A stretch of DNA of 64,000 bases. It comes from Welwitschia mirabilis (lineage: Eukaryota > Gnetophyta > Gnetopsida > Welwitschiales). Below the pieces are notes generated by a model, which ran no database searches, was not told the origin of the DNA, and saw only the letters and a list, made by a program, of their open reading frames with translations. A program made the position numbers and the translations under genes. Each line of letters starts with the position of its first letter. The stretch's first letter is position 1. Shown piece by piece: positions 48,301-60,910 of the stretch. The DNA lies in assembly GCA_051453625.1 (NCBI GenBank), contig JBOZIK010000001.1, positions 180,724,526 through 180,788,525 of the forward strand, read 5' to 3'.

Positions 48301-49389
48301 TGTGATGCGTATCTATGTAACGTTTACATCTTGAGTAAAATCCTGTTAATTATAAATAATAATGCATAAACACAACACACTAATATATACGAGAGTGACC
48401 CAAATGTCATAATCTATTGAAGGACAAAGTAGAAAATAAGAGAGTTGCCTTACACAAAGAAATACTTGCATCCTAATCTACAGAAGTAACTTGCAATTCA
48501 TAAAAGTAAAATAAAACATAGTCGTGTAAAGCTAATCTAGGAAAAGGAAATAATAATGCACCTAACCCTCACTAACTAAGCATAACCTTGACAAAGGTTG
48601 CTCTCATAACCTATATCACTAGAGAAACTGTCACCAGATTAGAAGCAACATAAGCTATGAGGATGAGAAATGATCACACATTAAAAGCATAAAAAGAAAG
48701 GTTTTATATTAATAATTGAACCACATCCATATTATAAAGAAGTTGTACCTCAATGGAGGAAATTCTGTACAACACCAAGAAAACGTCTTTCTGGAACTAC
48801 AGAATGAATATCTAGCCCTTCGATCTCTTGTCACAAGAATTTCAGATGCAAATGAAGATAATTAGAAGTCAAGGATAAGATCTCTATTTATTGACTCAAA
48901 CACATAATAAAAAAAATAGAAAGGTGCAGGTAAACTGTAATGGCTATGCAAAGCAAAATGGAAAATATAAGTAATAAAAGTTTGATGAATGTTTAGTATA
49001 GATGTTACAATAGTGTCATCCAACTGGTCGTCTAAATAACAGAGTAGACGATGCCACCTCATAATTAATTCACATCAGCTGCCAGATACGCTACAATAAA
49101 CATTTAGTTGGCACAGTCATCTATATATTCGTCTAGATGATGAGGTGGATGATGACATTTGATAATTCTTTAATAATTGAATTAGTCTTAATGTTCGTAG
49201 GAAGTTATCTTCAGAAATATAAAGTATTCATATTTGTTTAGAATGTTGTAAATTATCATGGAGGTTGCATATTTCCATCTTATTGATTCTAGTTCTCCAT
49301 TATCATGGAAATCAAGCATTTACATATATATTTACTTGTAAAACCACTCAAAATATGATATCAAATATGTGTAAGATGGTAGCGTAACA
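48301..49389 (-). repeat. 3' LTR of element E3 (1089 bp)
   Basis: On the - strand it starts TGTTACGCTACC at 49389, directly after the purine-rich GGGTAAATAGGGGGCTA (49390-49406, polypurine tract), and ends CGCATCACA at 48301. Both ends have the TG/CA form. It is homologous to 63357-64000. The outer flank at 48296-48300 is CCTAT, the expected target duplication. Two dyad units lie in U3 (49015-49055, 49116-49156). Confidence 0.8.
49015..49156. repeat. Two dyad-symmetric units in the U3 of the E3 LTR
   Basis: Units 49015-49055 and 49116-49156, 101 bases apart, align with each other: GTCATC, then TCGTCTA(A/G)AT(A/G)A, then GT(A/G)GA(C/T)GATG. They are the same kind of unit as in the leaders of E2 and E3. 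Confidence 0.7.
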
Positions 49390-52300
49390 TAGCCCCCTAT
49401 TTACCCTTGTCAATCCCTGACAAAACCAGGTGTTAAACCATGTTTGCAAGCTAACTTATTAGATAATTAAATAATTAGGATACCTAAGGAAATTATCTCA
49501 GAAAGATTTGCAGAAATTATAGAGATACAAATTAAATTTTTTTGAAAAATTAGAAAAACTAAATAAACACTTACCAAAAGCTCACGAGTTGGTTGTTTGG
49601 GTCGAGGGGACAACATATACAAATTTTTTTTTTTTGAAATTTGGAACCTACAATAAAATTTTTATTTTTACAAATAACCAATCAAATATAATAAACAACC
49701 CCCTCAAACTAAAATAAATAGTCAAAAATATAAAATTCTCCTAAGTACAAATAAATCCTCATCATAAGAAATTAAAAGATAATCATGTAAAATGAGAGAT
49801 AATGAATACATCATGCTAGAAAAATGATATGCCTATATAATATCAAAAGAGAGTTTTTTAGTACAAAAAGTATAAAAGGGGACATACAAAATATAATACA
49901 AAATCACTTCCCTCGTCTATGCATGATGAACTGGGGCTCAACATCTTGCTCAGAAGCAAGGGGAGAAGAAGGAGAATGCTCAGGATCTATAAGAAAATGG
50001 ACATCCAGAGATGTGGAAATGGATCTAACTATCTTGTTGCCCTAGACACAAACTATCTTAGGAATATCTATAGTCACACTCTGCTGAATGAAGATAATAC
50101 ACTAATGCATGTTAACCATCTTATCCTCAGTATGCTATAATTTTCTCTTAATGGATAGGATCCATTGCTCAAACATATGCTTAAGAGTCTGGATCCCCTG
50201 ATCAAGTGTCTAGATACCTCTATCTATGAAACCTCTGATGGTCCCGGTGGTCTTAGCCAAGAGAGCCTAAATTTGCTCTAGAGTAGCTCCAACTGTAGGT
50301 CTCTGTATCTGAGGTCTCTATGCCTCTCCTAGAACTTGTATACCCATGTTCTATAAATAGCGAGTAGGTGTTTGAATGTGTGAAATATGCTACTCATCCA
50401 TGAGCTTATGGATAGCCAAGTGTTTGAAGGTGTCATGCCTCTATCATGGATCTAAGTCTCCTCCAGATAAAAGTTGGTAAGTTTATCTACTCCCCCTATT
50501 AAAAAGCTATCAAAATCTGCAGTGTGCCATCATGGCATGACTATCATGGAATGATGAACTGATGTTATGAATTAGCCCTCTATGTAATACTCTGTAAGTG
50601 AGGATCAGTTAGGCAACATTTATCCTCCTTCAGTTCTTAAGTCAACTGGTATATCTAAAATGGTATCATAGGTTCGATGCTACTCTATCTCACAAGCTAA
50701 ATAAATATGCATGCTCCCAAGCACACTAATATCTATGATAACTGTAATGTGGGATGGAAGAATGGCTATCTTATGATCTTATATAAAAGTGATGATCATG
50801 TCTTGAAGCTAACCACGAGCGTCAGGTCACCTTCTTTATGCATGGTATCATAAAACTCTCTTATCTTCGATACATAATAAGACCCATATGCATATATGAT
50901 CTAATAGAGGCATAAGTCTATCAGTCTTTGATCTACATCAGGCTCTATCTAGCTCATAAAGTTACTAAAATATCACTCGACATGGATGTTAGTGGTCTGT
51001 GTGCTCAAAGAATAACTGTGTCAAGGTGACGGATGTGCAGGCTTCGCACACTCAATCTCTTGCTTTACCAAGGGGTTGTCTCTTACTCTAGGGCATACTC
51101 AATCGAAAAAATCATCATGCAAAAATAGAAATACAAGTTAAAAACATTGCATGGATGTGCAATAATGACCTCTGAAATCGATGAAAAACTAGCAAAAATA
51201 TTGAAAACATATCTTGCCCTCTTCAAAAGGTGCAATGTGTCTCAAATTGCCTAAACATGAGAGAAAAAAGGAGAAAACTATGAAAAGTGTGAAAATGGTA
51301 TTTCTAGTAAGCCCCACACGAAGTGAAAATTCAAAATGCTCAAAAAAAAAAAATCTAATCTAGAAAACTCATAGAACATATTGAACTAATCAATTTTTCT
51401 TAAAGGATCACTATGTTGTGATTTATGGTTTGCGAGAAAATAAATGCAAAAGGTGAAAATCTAAAAATACCTCATAATATGTAAAAATTCTCATAACTTA
51501 AAAAATATGTAGTGAAATTCAAAATTGTAAGTCCCAAAATGAAGAATGCAAGAAACTAAATGATATACATGAAAACTACACATCAAAAGGTTAAAAAACA
51601 AGAGAAAAAAGTGAAAAATAAGAGAAGAGAGAAACATACCTCATTTTTTCAAATCAAGTGAAATCTTGCAAATCTGATAACAAAATTGAGTGGGATAGGT
51701 TTTAAAATGCTGGTACAAGCCAGGGGGGTCATTGCCTCTCAAAAGAATAGAGGAAAATGATAAGAAAATGAGAGAACATGAGGAAAAAAGGTTTGGGCCG
51801 TGGTTTTATTACACAGTCATTATTTCTTCCCCCCCACATGAAAAATTCCCACATAATTACACACTTAAAAAAATGAAGGTAAATAAGTGAGATAAAAGAA
51901 AGAAAAGAACACTCTCAAATAACCCAAGATCTTAACACCATTAAAAAAAAAAAAACACAAAAAACAAAGGCATATTCCTTCAAATGAAGTCTATAGAGAT
52001 GGGAATGTCTCAAGATTGGGTGAATCCAATCTTATCACTTGTAAATGCCTAACTATAAAAATAGTCATGAAACTTTATAAATTAATACACAAGTTAAGTT
52101 TGAAAGATAATTAAGTAATATCATAATATCAATCAAAGAAGTAGGCTAAGAAAGAACTTAGACAATGATAGGGAGGAAGTTCTCCTTATCAAAGAGAAAC
52201 TCTAAAATAAGAGCTTCTATCATATTTATGATTGCATCTAAAGATCTTTCATATAATTTCAATTGTTCCTAATTAACCTTTTAAATCTATCTAGTCTTTA
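49390..52300 (-). other. 3' internal region of E3: polypurine tract, degenerate ORF and spacer
   Basis: The - strand frame from about 51120 down to 50100 shows AKPAHPSP, IREFYDTMHKEGD and other pieces that parallel 9900-10720 on the + strand. The spacer at 51300-51900 also aligns with 7970-8300 and 9360-9700 (inverted). Stops are frequent. Chance frames on the + strand around 49824-50140 are not supported. Confidence 0.5.
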
Positions 52301-55300
52301 AGTGTAAAATTTTAACTAAGCCATTAAGATGTACTTTCTCTACAAGGTAAGGATCTAACTATTTAGAGGTCAACCTGTTATTTAAAAGACGAACTCTAGT
52401 GTTATGTAACAAGACAAGTTAAGTAGGTTTAAACTTTTTATAAAAAATTCTTTTTATCATGTTTGAACTTTGTTTGGGCTTGACAAATTAATTGATGATG
52501 TATGATACAAGTTCTTTTTTTATCAAGATGGTTTAATTGGGATAATCTATATTTAAGGTTTTCATAAAAATCCACAAGATTAAGTTGATGAGATGCACGA
52601 TAAAAATTATAATGCACATCAATAGGTAACATGCAAACTTTACTGTATACAAGTTTATAAAGTGAAAAACCAAAAGAAGTATGCCAAGTAGTATGGTAAG
52701 CCCATAGTACATCATTAATTTTAGAAGCCCAAGACTTTTTATTAATAGAGATAAGTCTTTATGACATTTTCTTTATTTCTATGTTGGCATTTTTAGCCGG
52801 TTTATTAGTTTGAGGATGATAAGCACAAGCTACTCTATGTTCTATACCAATGAATAAAATAAGTTTATTTAAAATTTGATTAATAAAATAACTAACCTAA
52901 TCACTAATGATAACTCTAGGAAAACCAAATCTCTAAAAGATATGAGTTCTAAGAAAATAATAGGCAGTTCAAGTATTATTAAAAGTAGGTATGGCTTTAA
53001 CCCATTTAGTTACATAATTCATAGCCACTAAAATGTAATTTTTATTAGAAAAGGAGAATGAACAGGGCTTATGAAATTGATACTCCAATAATCAAAAGGC
53101 TCACACTCAAGAATAGATCTAAGAGGTATTTCCTATAAACAACTACCATAACGCTAATAAGGATCACACCTTCTAGCAAAACTAAAGGAATCATGAAAAA
53201 CAAAAGGCTAGTAAAAACCAGAATGGAGGATTTTCATCATAGTTTTATATCCACTAAAATGTCTTCCATAAACATCATAGTGATAAAGATGAAGAATCTC
53301 AAGTATCTCCAAACTAGAAATACATTTTCTCATGATTTGATCTTTAAACCCACAGTACAAATGTGGCTCAATCGATTNNNNNNNNNNNNNNNNNNNNNNN
53401 NNNNNNNNNNNNNNNNNNNNNNNNNNNNNNNNNNNNNNNNNNNNNNNNNNNNNNNNNNNNNNNNNNNNNNNNNNNNNNNNNNNNNNNNNNNNNNNNNNNN
53501 NNNNNNNNNNNNNNNNNNNNNNNNNNNNNNNNNNNNNNNNNNNNNNNNNNNNNNNNNNNNNNNNNNNNNNNNNNNNNNNNNNNNNNNNNNNNNNNNNNNN
53601 NNNNNNNNNNNNNNNNNNNNNNNNNNNNNNNNNNNNNNNNNNNNNNNNNNNNNNNNNNNNNNNNNNNNNNNNNNNNNNNNNNNNNNNNNNNNNNNNNNNN
53701 NNNNNNNNNNNNNNNNNNNNNNNNNNNNNNNNNNNNNNNNNNNNNNNNNNNNNNNNNNNNNNNNNNNNNNNNNNNNNNNNNNNNNNNNNNNNNNNNNNNN
53801 NNNNNNNNNNNNNNNNNNNNNNNNNNNNNNNNNNNNNNNNNNNNNNNNNNNNNNNNNNNNNNNNNNNNNNNNNNNNNNNNNNNNNNNNNNNNNNNNNNNN
53901 NNNNNNNNNNNNNNNNNNNNNNNNNNNNNNNNNNNNNNNNNNNNNNNNNNNNNNNNNNNNNNNNNNNNNNNNNNNNNNNNNNNNNNNNNNNNNNNNNNNN
54001 NNNNNNNNNNNNNNNNNNNNNNNNNNNNNNNNNNNNNNNNNNNNNNNNNNNNNNNNNNNNNNNNNNNNNNNNNNNNNNNNNNNNNNNNNNNNNNNNNNNN
54101 NNNNNNNNNNNNNNNNNNNNNNNNNNNNNNNNNNNNNNNNNNNNNNNNNNNNNNNNNNNNNNNNNNNNNNNNNNNNNNNNNNNNNNNNNNNNNNNNNNNN
54201 NNNNNNNNNNGTTAATTTGAGATCTATACAAATATTGTCTATGGTAATATATAAATTTAAAATCATTCTCATATTTCTGACAAAGAACCTCACCTATGGC
54301 AAAGTTACTTGCATCACATATAAGTTAAAATTAAGTTCCCACTTTGGTCCCTTTACTATAGGAGTATAAGACAATTTACGTTTAAGCCTATCAAAAGCAA
54401 GTTAACAAGATTTATTCCATTCAAATTTGGATTCTTTCTATAGTAATAAGTGAAGTGGTTTACCAATAGTAGCATAATCATGAATAAATTGATGGTAAAA
54501 ATNNNNNNNNNNNNNNNNNNNNNNNNNNNNNNNNNNNNNNNNNNNNNNNNNNNNNNNNNNNNNNNNNNNNNNNNNNNNNNNNNNNNNNNNNNNNNNNNNN
54601 NNNNNNNNNNNNNNNNNNNNNNNNNNNNNNNNNNNNNNNNNNNNNNNNNNNNNNNNNNNNNNNNNNNNNNNNNNNNNNNNNNNNNNNNNNNNNNNNNNNN
54701 NNNNNNNNNNNNNNNNNNNNNNNNNNNNNNNNNNNNNNNNNNNNNNNNNNNNNNNNNNNNNNNNNNNNNNNNNNNNNNNNNNNNNNNNNNNNNNNNNNNN
54801 NNNNNNNNNNNNNNNNNNNNNNNNNNNNNNNNNNNNNNNNNNNNNNNNNNNNNNNNNNNNNNNNNNNNNNNNNNNNNNNNNNNNNNNNNNNNNNNNNNNN
54901 NNNNNNNNNNNNNNNNNNNNNNNNNNNNNNNNNNNNNNNNNNNNNNNNNNNNNNNNNNNNNNNNNNNNNNNNNNNNNNNNNNNNNNNNNNNNNNNNNNNN
55001 NNNNNNNNNNNNNNNNNNNNNNNNNNNNNNNNNNNNNNNNNNNNNNNNNNNNNNNNNNNNNNNNNNNNNNNNNNNNNNNNNNNNNNNNNNNNNNNNNNNN
55101 NNNNNNNNNNNNNNNNNNNNNNNNNNNNNNNNNNNNNNNNNNNNNNNNNATGGTCTAAGACTTTCTCTAAATGATTTAAGATTTGTTCAAAAGTTTTAGC
55201 ATAAATAGAGAAGTCATCCATAAAAATCTCAATGGAATTCTTAAGCATATCAGAAAAGATACCCATCATAGCATGCTGAAAAATACTGAGAGCATTATAA

Positions 55301-56580
55301 ATTCTAAAAGACATGCATTTAAATGCAAAAGTACTAAAAGGGGAAGTAAAAGTAATTTTGGCTTGGTCCTCACTAGCAATGTAAACTTGATTATAACCAC
55401 TATAATCATCAAGAAAATAGTAAAAATAATGACCCTAAATCCTATTAAGAATCTGATTAAGAAAAGGGAAAGGATAGTGGTATTTTTTGGTTACTTCATT
55501 AAGTTATCAAAAGTATATGCACATCCACCATTTCCCATCCTTTTTTGAAACTACCATGTTGTGGCTAAACCACTCACTATTAACAATGGAGTAAATGACT
55601 CTTGCATCCATTAGTTTTATGATTTCATCTTTTATAATTTGTTTAAGGGCTAGATTTAATTTACATTAGGATTACCTTATAAGTTTAGCATTTTCTTTAA
55701 GGTCAGTTTTATGTTAAACTATGAAAGTGGGTATGGCTATTAAAGCATTATAAAACCAAGCAAAAACCTTTACTTTAGATTGCAAAAGAGAGATGAGACT
55801 CAATTCTTGTTGAAGGGTAATGTTTTTATTGATAATCAAGAATTTGTTTAGGTCACTATCCAAGAAAATGTATTTTAGTCCATTATCTAAAGATTCCAAG
55901 TTTAGGTTTAAGCTCAGATTTTTAGTTACTAAAAAATTTACAAGATAATAGACTATTGTCTCAGAATATCTTATTGACATTAGTAGTGGATGATCACCCT
56001 TAAAATAAAATATCTTAGGTCTACTAAATTCTTAGACTTTTGCATAGCTGACAGACTTAGACTCTTTACTCTCTAGATTAGAAAACTCAGTTTTAGATTG
56101 TCAAACTCAAGTTGATCATCAAAAATATACAAATAGTCTATTTTCAATTTATCATCAAATAGGGTTGGTTCATGAAGTATGGACCATATTTCCTTAAGTG
56201 GATGGTGCTGTACAAGCAACATTAACCTAATTTTTTCCTCCACACTTAAATCATTGCCTAAATCATTTTTAACTGCATCAAAGCTCTTATTAAAAATTAT
56301 TTATTTCTAAAATAATACTTCATAAATCTAGTTCTTATATCTATGATAAGTGGCTTGTTGCACAAAAAGATCTACTTAGAAGTAAAGGATATCTACCATG
56401 GTGCTCAACTTCTAAAACAATAACATCAATGGGATGAAAGGCTTCTTTTATCTAAATGACCAAGTCTTTGATTATACCTAATGATTTCTTTACAGAAGTA
56501 TTGGCTAAATTTAAGATAACCCGTATAGGTTTTACTCTTTCCTCCAAACCAAGTCTTTGAAAAATGTGCAAGGGCATAAT
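51870..56580 (-). pseudogene. First partial pol copy (protease end to integrase) in E3
   Basis: Integrase C-terminus and core lie at 52300-53377: the AQTKFKHDKK tail, the RASHQLNLVDF helix, and zinc-binding text near 53200-53340. Then a gap of 833 Ns (53378-54210), RT/RNase H remnants (54211-54502), a gap of 647 Ns (54503-55149), RT with the FMDDFSIYA active site at 55198-55227 and GYSGYNQ-like text, and protease to 56580. It parallels 56681-60810 with about 18% difference over a stretch I compared. It breaks off at the 100-N gap 56581-56680. Confidence 0.65.
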
Positions 56581-57179
56581 NNNNNNNNNNNNNNNNNNNN
56601 NNNNNNNNNNNNNNNNNNNNNNNNNNNNNNNNNNNNNNNNNNNNNNNNNNNNNNNNNNNNNNNNNNNNNNNNNNNNNNNNACTCAAAAAAGATAAAGGTG
56701 AATAAATAAGATAAAAGACAGAAGAGAGAACTGCCAAACAAGCTAAGATTTTAACACCATTGAAAAAACACATAAAACCAAGGCATCTTTCTTCAAATGA
56801 ATTCCATAGATATGGAAAGTCTCAAGATTGAATGAATCCAATCTTATCACCTGTAAATACCCAATTAATCATGAAACTTCATAAAGTAATACATAAGTTA
56901 AGTTTAAAAGATGATCAGAAAATATCATAATATTTATTCAAATAAGTAGACTAAAAAAGAACTTAGACAATGATAGGGAGGAAGTCCTCCTCATGGAGGG
57001 AAACTTCCAAAATAAGTGCTTCAATCATGTTCATAGTTGTATCTAGATATCCCTCATATAATTTTAACTGTTATCCATTAACCTTCTAAATCTCTCTAGT
57101 TTCTAAATCTAAAATTTTAACTAAGCCATTAAGATGCACTTTCTCTACAAATTAAGGACCTAACCATTTAGAGGTCAAC

Positions 57180-58470
57180 TTTTTATTCAAAAGATAAACT
57201 CTAGTTTTATATAACAAAATAAGTTAACCAAGTTTAAAAATTTTTTGCAAAATATGTTTATCATGTTTAAACTTTGCTTGGGCTTTATAGATTAATTGAC
57301 AATGTATGATACTAGTTCTTTTTTCATCAAGATGACCTAACTGGGCTAATATATACTTACAATTTTCATTGAAATCTACAAGATTATGTTGATGAGATGC
57401 ATGATAATAATTATAACACATCTTAACTAGTAAGATATGAATTTTATCATATACAAGTTTGTAAGGTGAAAAACTAAGAAAAGTTATTCAAAAGATAAAC
57501 TTTAGTTTTATGTAACAAAATAAGTTAACCAGGTTCAAATTTGTTATGAAATATTTTTTTATCATGTTTGAACTTTTCTTGGACTTTATGGATTAATTGA
57601 CAATGTATGACACTAGTTCTTTTTTCATCAAGATGACCTAACTGGGCTAATCTATACTTACAATTTTCATTGAAATTCATAAGATTACGTTGATGAGATG
57701 CATGATAAGAATTATAACACATATCAACTAGTAAGATACAAATTTTATTATATACAAGTTTGTAAGGTGAAAAACTAAGAGAAGTACATCAAGTAGTATG
57801 ATAAGCCCAAAGTACATAATTAAGCTTAGAACCCCAAGATTTTTATTAATAGAGACAAGTTTTTAGAGCATTTTCTTTATTTCTCTATTAGCATTTTTGG
57901 CCTATCCATTAGTTTGAGGATGATAAGCACAAGCTACTCTATGTTCTATACCAATGGATAAAAGAAGTTTTTTAAAAAGTGCATTAATAAAATGTATACC
58001 CTGATCACTAATAATAACTCTAGGAAAATCAAATCTTTAAATGATATAAGTTCAAAGAAAATAATAGATAGATTGGCATCATTCAAATACGTAGGTATGG
58101 CTTCAACCCATTTAGTCATGTAATCTATAGCCACTACAATGTAATTTTTATTAAAATAGGTGGATGAATAGTATCTATGAAGTTAATACCTTAATAATGA
58201 AAAGGCTCACACTTAAGAATAGGTCTAAGGAGCATTTCTTATAAATGAACAAGGCTACTATAATGCTGACAAGGATCACACCTTCTTATAAAATCAAATG
58301 AATCATGAAAAAGATAAGACCAGTAAAAACCAGAATGAAAGATTTTCATCACAATTTTATGTCCACCAAAATGTCCTCCACAAATACCACCATGATAAAG
58401 ATGAAATATCTCAGATATCTTCCAATCAAGTATACATTTTTGCATGATTTGGTTTTTTCACATATAGTAC
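57180..58470 (-). pseudogene. Integrase of E3, degenerate
   Basis: On the - strand, an HHCC zinc-binding part (HLYHGGICGGHFGGHK, then CDPCQ) lies at about 58255-58440. The core start AIDYMTKWVEAIPTY follows at 58090-58134. The catalytic SDQG region is worn at about 58000-58015. The C-terminal part is duplicated (57183-57786). Stops interrupt it. Integrase would join element DNA to the host chromosome. Confidence 0.7.
57183..57786 (-). repeat. 302-bp tandem duplication inside the E3 integrase
   Basis: The block starting TTATTCAAAAGATAAACT at 57183 recurs at 57485 with several differences. Both copies encode the same integrase tail (ASHQ.NL..FNENCKY, LGHLDEKRTS). No Ns lie between them, so this is a real duplication that would have disrupted the protein. 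Confidence 0.8.
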
Positions 58471-58639
58471 AAATGTATCTTAATCCACTTATAGTCACCT
58501 ATCCTATGGAGAAAAGATTTGCATTGGTTATAGGTTCAATGTTGTGGTGTTTTCATGGTTACAAGATAATTTACAATGTTGACATACCATGGAAAAGAAT
58601 AAGAAGAAGAGAAAGTGAAAAGATACTCATCAGAAAATA

Positions 58640-59000
58640 AATCATCAATGATAGTATCATCTAGAGGAGAAAGAAATCAAGATAAATGATCAGTAATAGA
58701 ATTATGCTTTTCTGCCTTATCTATGATGGTCAAGTTAAACTCTTGAATAATAATAATCCATCTAATTAAACAAGCACTATAATATTTCTTGGTCATGAGG
58801 TAATGAATGGTAGCATGATCAATGTAAACATTCATGTGAAAACCTAAAAGATAATGTCTAAGAGAATCAAGGCAAAAGATAATGGTTATCATCTTTTTCT
58901 CTATAGTGGTATAGTTCATTTGAACTCTAGACAAAGATTTAATATGGTAAGATATGACCTTAAAATCATTCTCATACTTCTAATGAAGAACTCCGCCCAT
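58640..59000 (-). pseudogene. RNase H domain of E3, partly open
   Basis: An 85-codon frame (58677-58934) reads YTTIEKKMITIIFCLDSLRHYLLGFHMNVYIDHATIHYLM in pieces, the Ty3/gypsy RNase H with its YTDHAAL-type motif and the RWI..IQEFNLTI block near the end. It follows RT in the usual order. Confidence 0.75.
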
Positions 59001-59009
59001 GGCAAAATT

Positions 59010-59990
59010 ACTCATATCACACATAATCTCAAAATCAGTGTCCAATCGGGTCTTATTACTATAGGAGCATAAGATAATTTACATTTAAGCCTATTAAAAT
59101 CAAGTTTACAAGATTCATGCCATTCAAATTTGGCATCTTTCTCTAGTAACAAGTGAAGGGGTTTACAAATAGAAGCATAATCATGAATGAACTGATGGTA
59201 AAAACCACAATGACCAAGAAAAGATCGAACTTGTTTGATATTTATAGGGGGGCTAAGATTTTGAATAGTACCAACTTTAGAAGCATCCATCCTAATACCT
59301 TCCCAAGAGATATGATGACCTAAAACAATGCCACTCTCTACAAGAAAAAGACTCTTTTCCTAACTCAAATGGAGGCCATTAGAAATGTAATGATCTAAGA
59401 CTTTCTCTAAATAATCTAACATTTGTTTAAAAATTTTAGCATATATAGAGAAGTCATCCATAAAAATTTCAATGGAATCCTCAAGGATATCAGAAACGAT
59501 ACCTATCATAGCACGCTAAAAAGTATTGGGAGCATTATAAAATCTAAAAGGCATGCACGTAAAAGTAATAGTACTGAAAGGAAAAGTAAAAGTAGTTTTG
59601 GCTTAGTTCTCTCTAGGAATAAAAACCTGATTATAACCACTATATCCATTAAAAAAATAATAAAGAGCATAACCCTAAATCCTATTAAGAGTCTGATCAA
59701 GAAAAGGCAAAGGATAGTGGTCTTTTTTGGTTACCTCATTTAGTTTTCGGAAGTCTATGCACATACATCATTTTCCATTCTTTTTAGGAACTATTATCAA
59801 GGGGCTAATCCACTCACTATCAGCAATGGAGTAAATTATTATAGCATCTATAAGTTTTATGATTTTATATTTTGTAATTTATCTAAGCGATAGATTGAGT
59901 CTATATTATGATTGCCTCACAGGTTTGGCATTTTCATTGAGATAGATCTTATGTTGCATAATGGAAGTGGGTATGGTTATTAAATCATTA
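59010..59990 (-). pseudogene. Reverse transcriptase of E3, degenerate
   Basis: On the - strand in order: WISPLIIVPKKNGK, FRKLNEVTKKDHYPLPF, GYSGYNQ, FMDDFSIYA (59438-59467, counterpart of YVDD with both Asp kept), GIVLGHHIS, then VRSFLGHCGFYHQFIHDYA. Stops fall between the blocks. The Phe-Met-Asp-Asp-Phe-Ser form of the active site is typical of Athila elements. Confidence 0.8.
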
Positions 59991-60689
59991 TGAAACTAAG
60001 CAAACACATCTATCTTAGATTCTAAAAGAGCGATGAGACTTGATTCTTATTGAAGACAATGGTTTTTATTAATAATCAATGGTTTGTTTAGGTCATTGTT
60101 TAGAAAAATGTATTTCAATCCACTATCTAAAGGTTTCAGGTTTAGGTTTAAGTTTAGATTTTTAATTTCTGGATAATTCTTAAAAAAATGGACTGTCTTC
60201 CAAATGTCAGTAGTGGATGACTACCCTCAAAATAAGAAATCTTAGGTCTACTAAATTCTTATACTTCTGCATAGCTGACAGACTTAGACTCATTACTCTA
60301 TAGATTAGAAAACTTAGTTGTTAAATGTCAAACTTAAGTTGATCATTAAGAATATACATGTAGTCTACTTCTAATCTATTATCAAATAAGATTGGTTTGT
60401 GAAGCATGGACCATCTTTCCTCAAGTGGATGGTGCTGTAAAAATAGAGTTGGCTTAATTTATTCTTTCAAATTCAAATTGTTTCCTAAATCTTTTTAGGC
60501 TGCATCAAACACTATTATTAAAAATTATTTATTTCTAAAATGATGGTTCATAATCTAGTTCTTGTATCTATAACACAGTGCGCTATTGCATAGAAATCTC
60601 TACTAAAAAGTAAAAGATATTCACCATGGTGCTCAACTTCTAAAATGACTACATTAATGGGGTAGAAAGCTTGATCTATTTGAATGACC

Positions 60690-60910
60690 AATTCCTTGAT
60701 CACACTTAATTATTTCTTCACAGAATTATCAGCTAACTCCAAGATAATGTGTGTAGGTTCTACTCTTTCTTCTAAATCAAGATGTTAACAAATATGCAAG
60801 GGCATAATGTTGACACTAGTTCCAATTTCTACTAAGGCTTTATTTATTTTATAGTTTCCCTCTAAAGTGACACTCATAATTATTGCCCCTAGATCTTTAA
60901 ACTTGGATAT
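60690..60910 (-). pseudogene. Retroviral-type aspartic protease of E3, degenerate
   Basis: The frame reads ALVEIGTSVNIMPLHI where Athila proteases have a D-G-A-S type active site. The catalytic Asp is replaced by Glu. EPTHIILELADNSV follows, the usual second block. A stop lies just after the active site. Confidence 0.65.
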
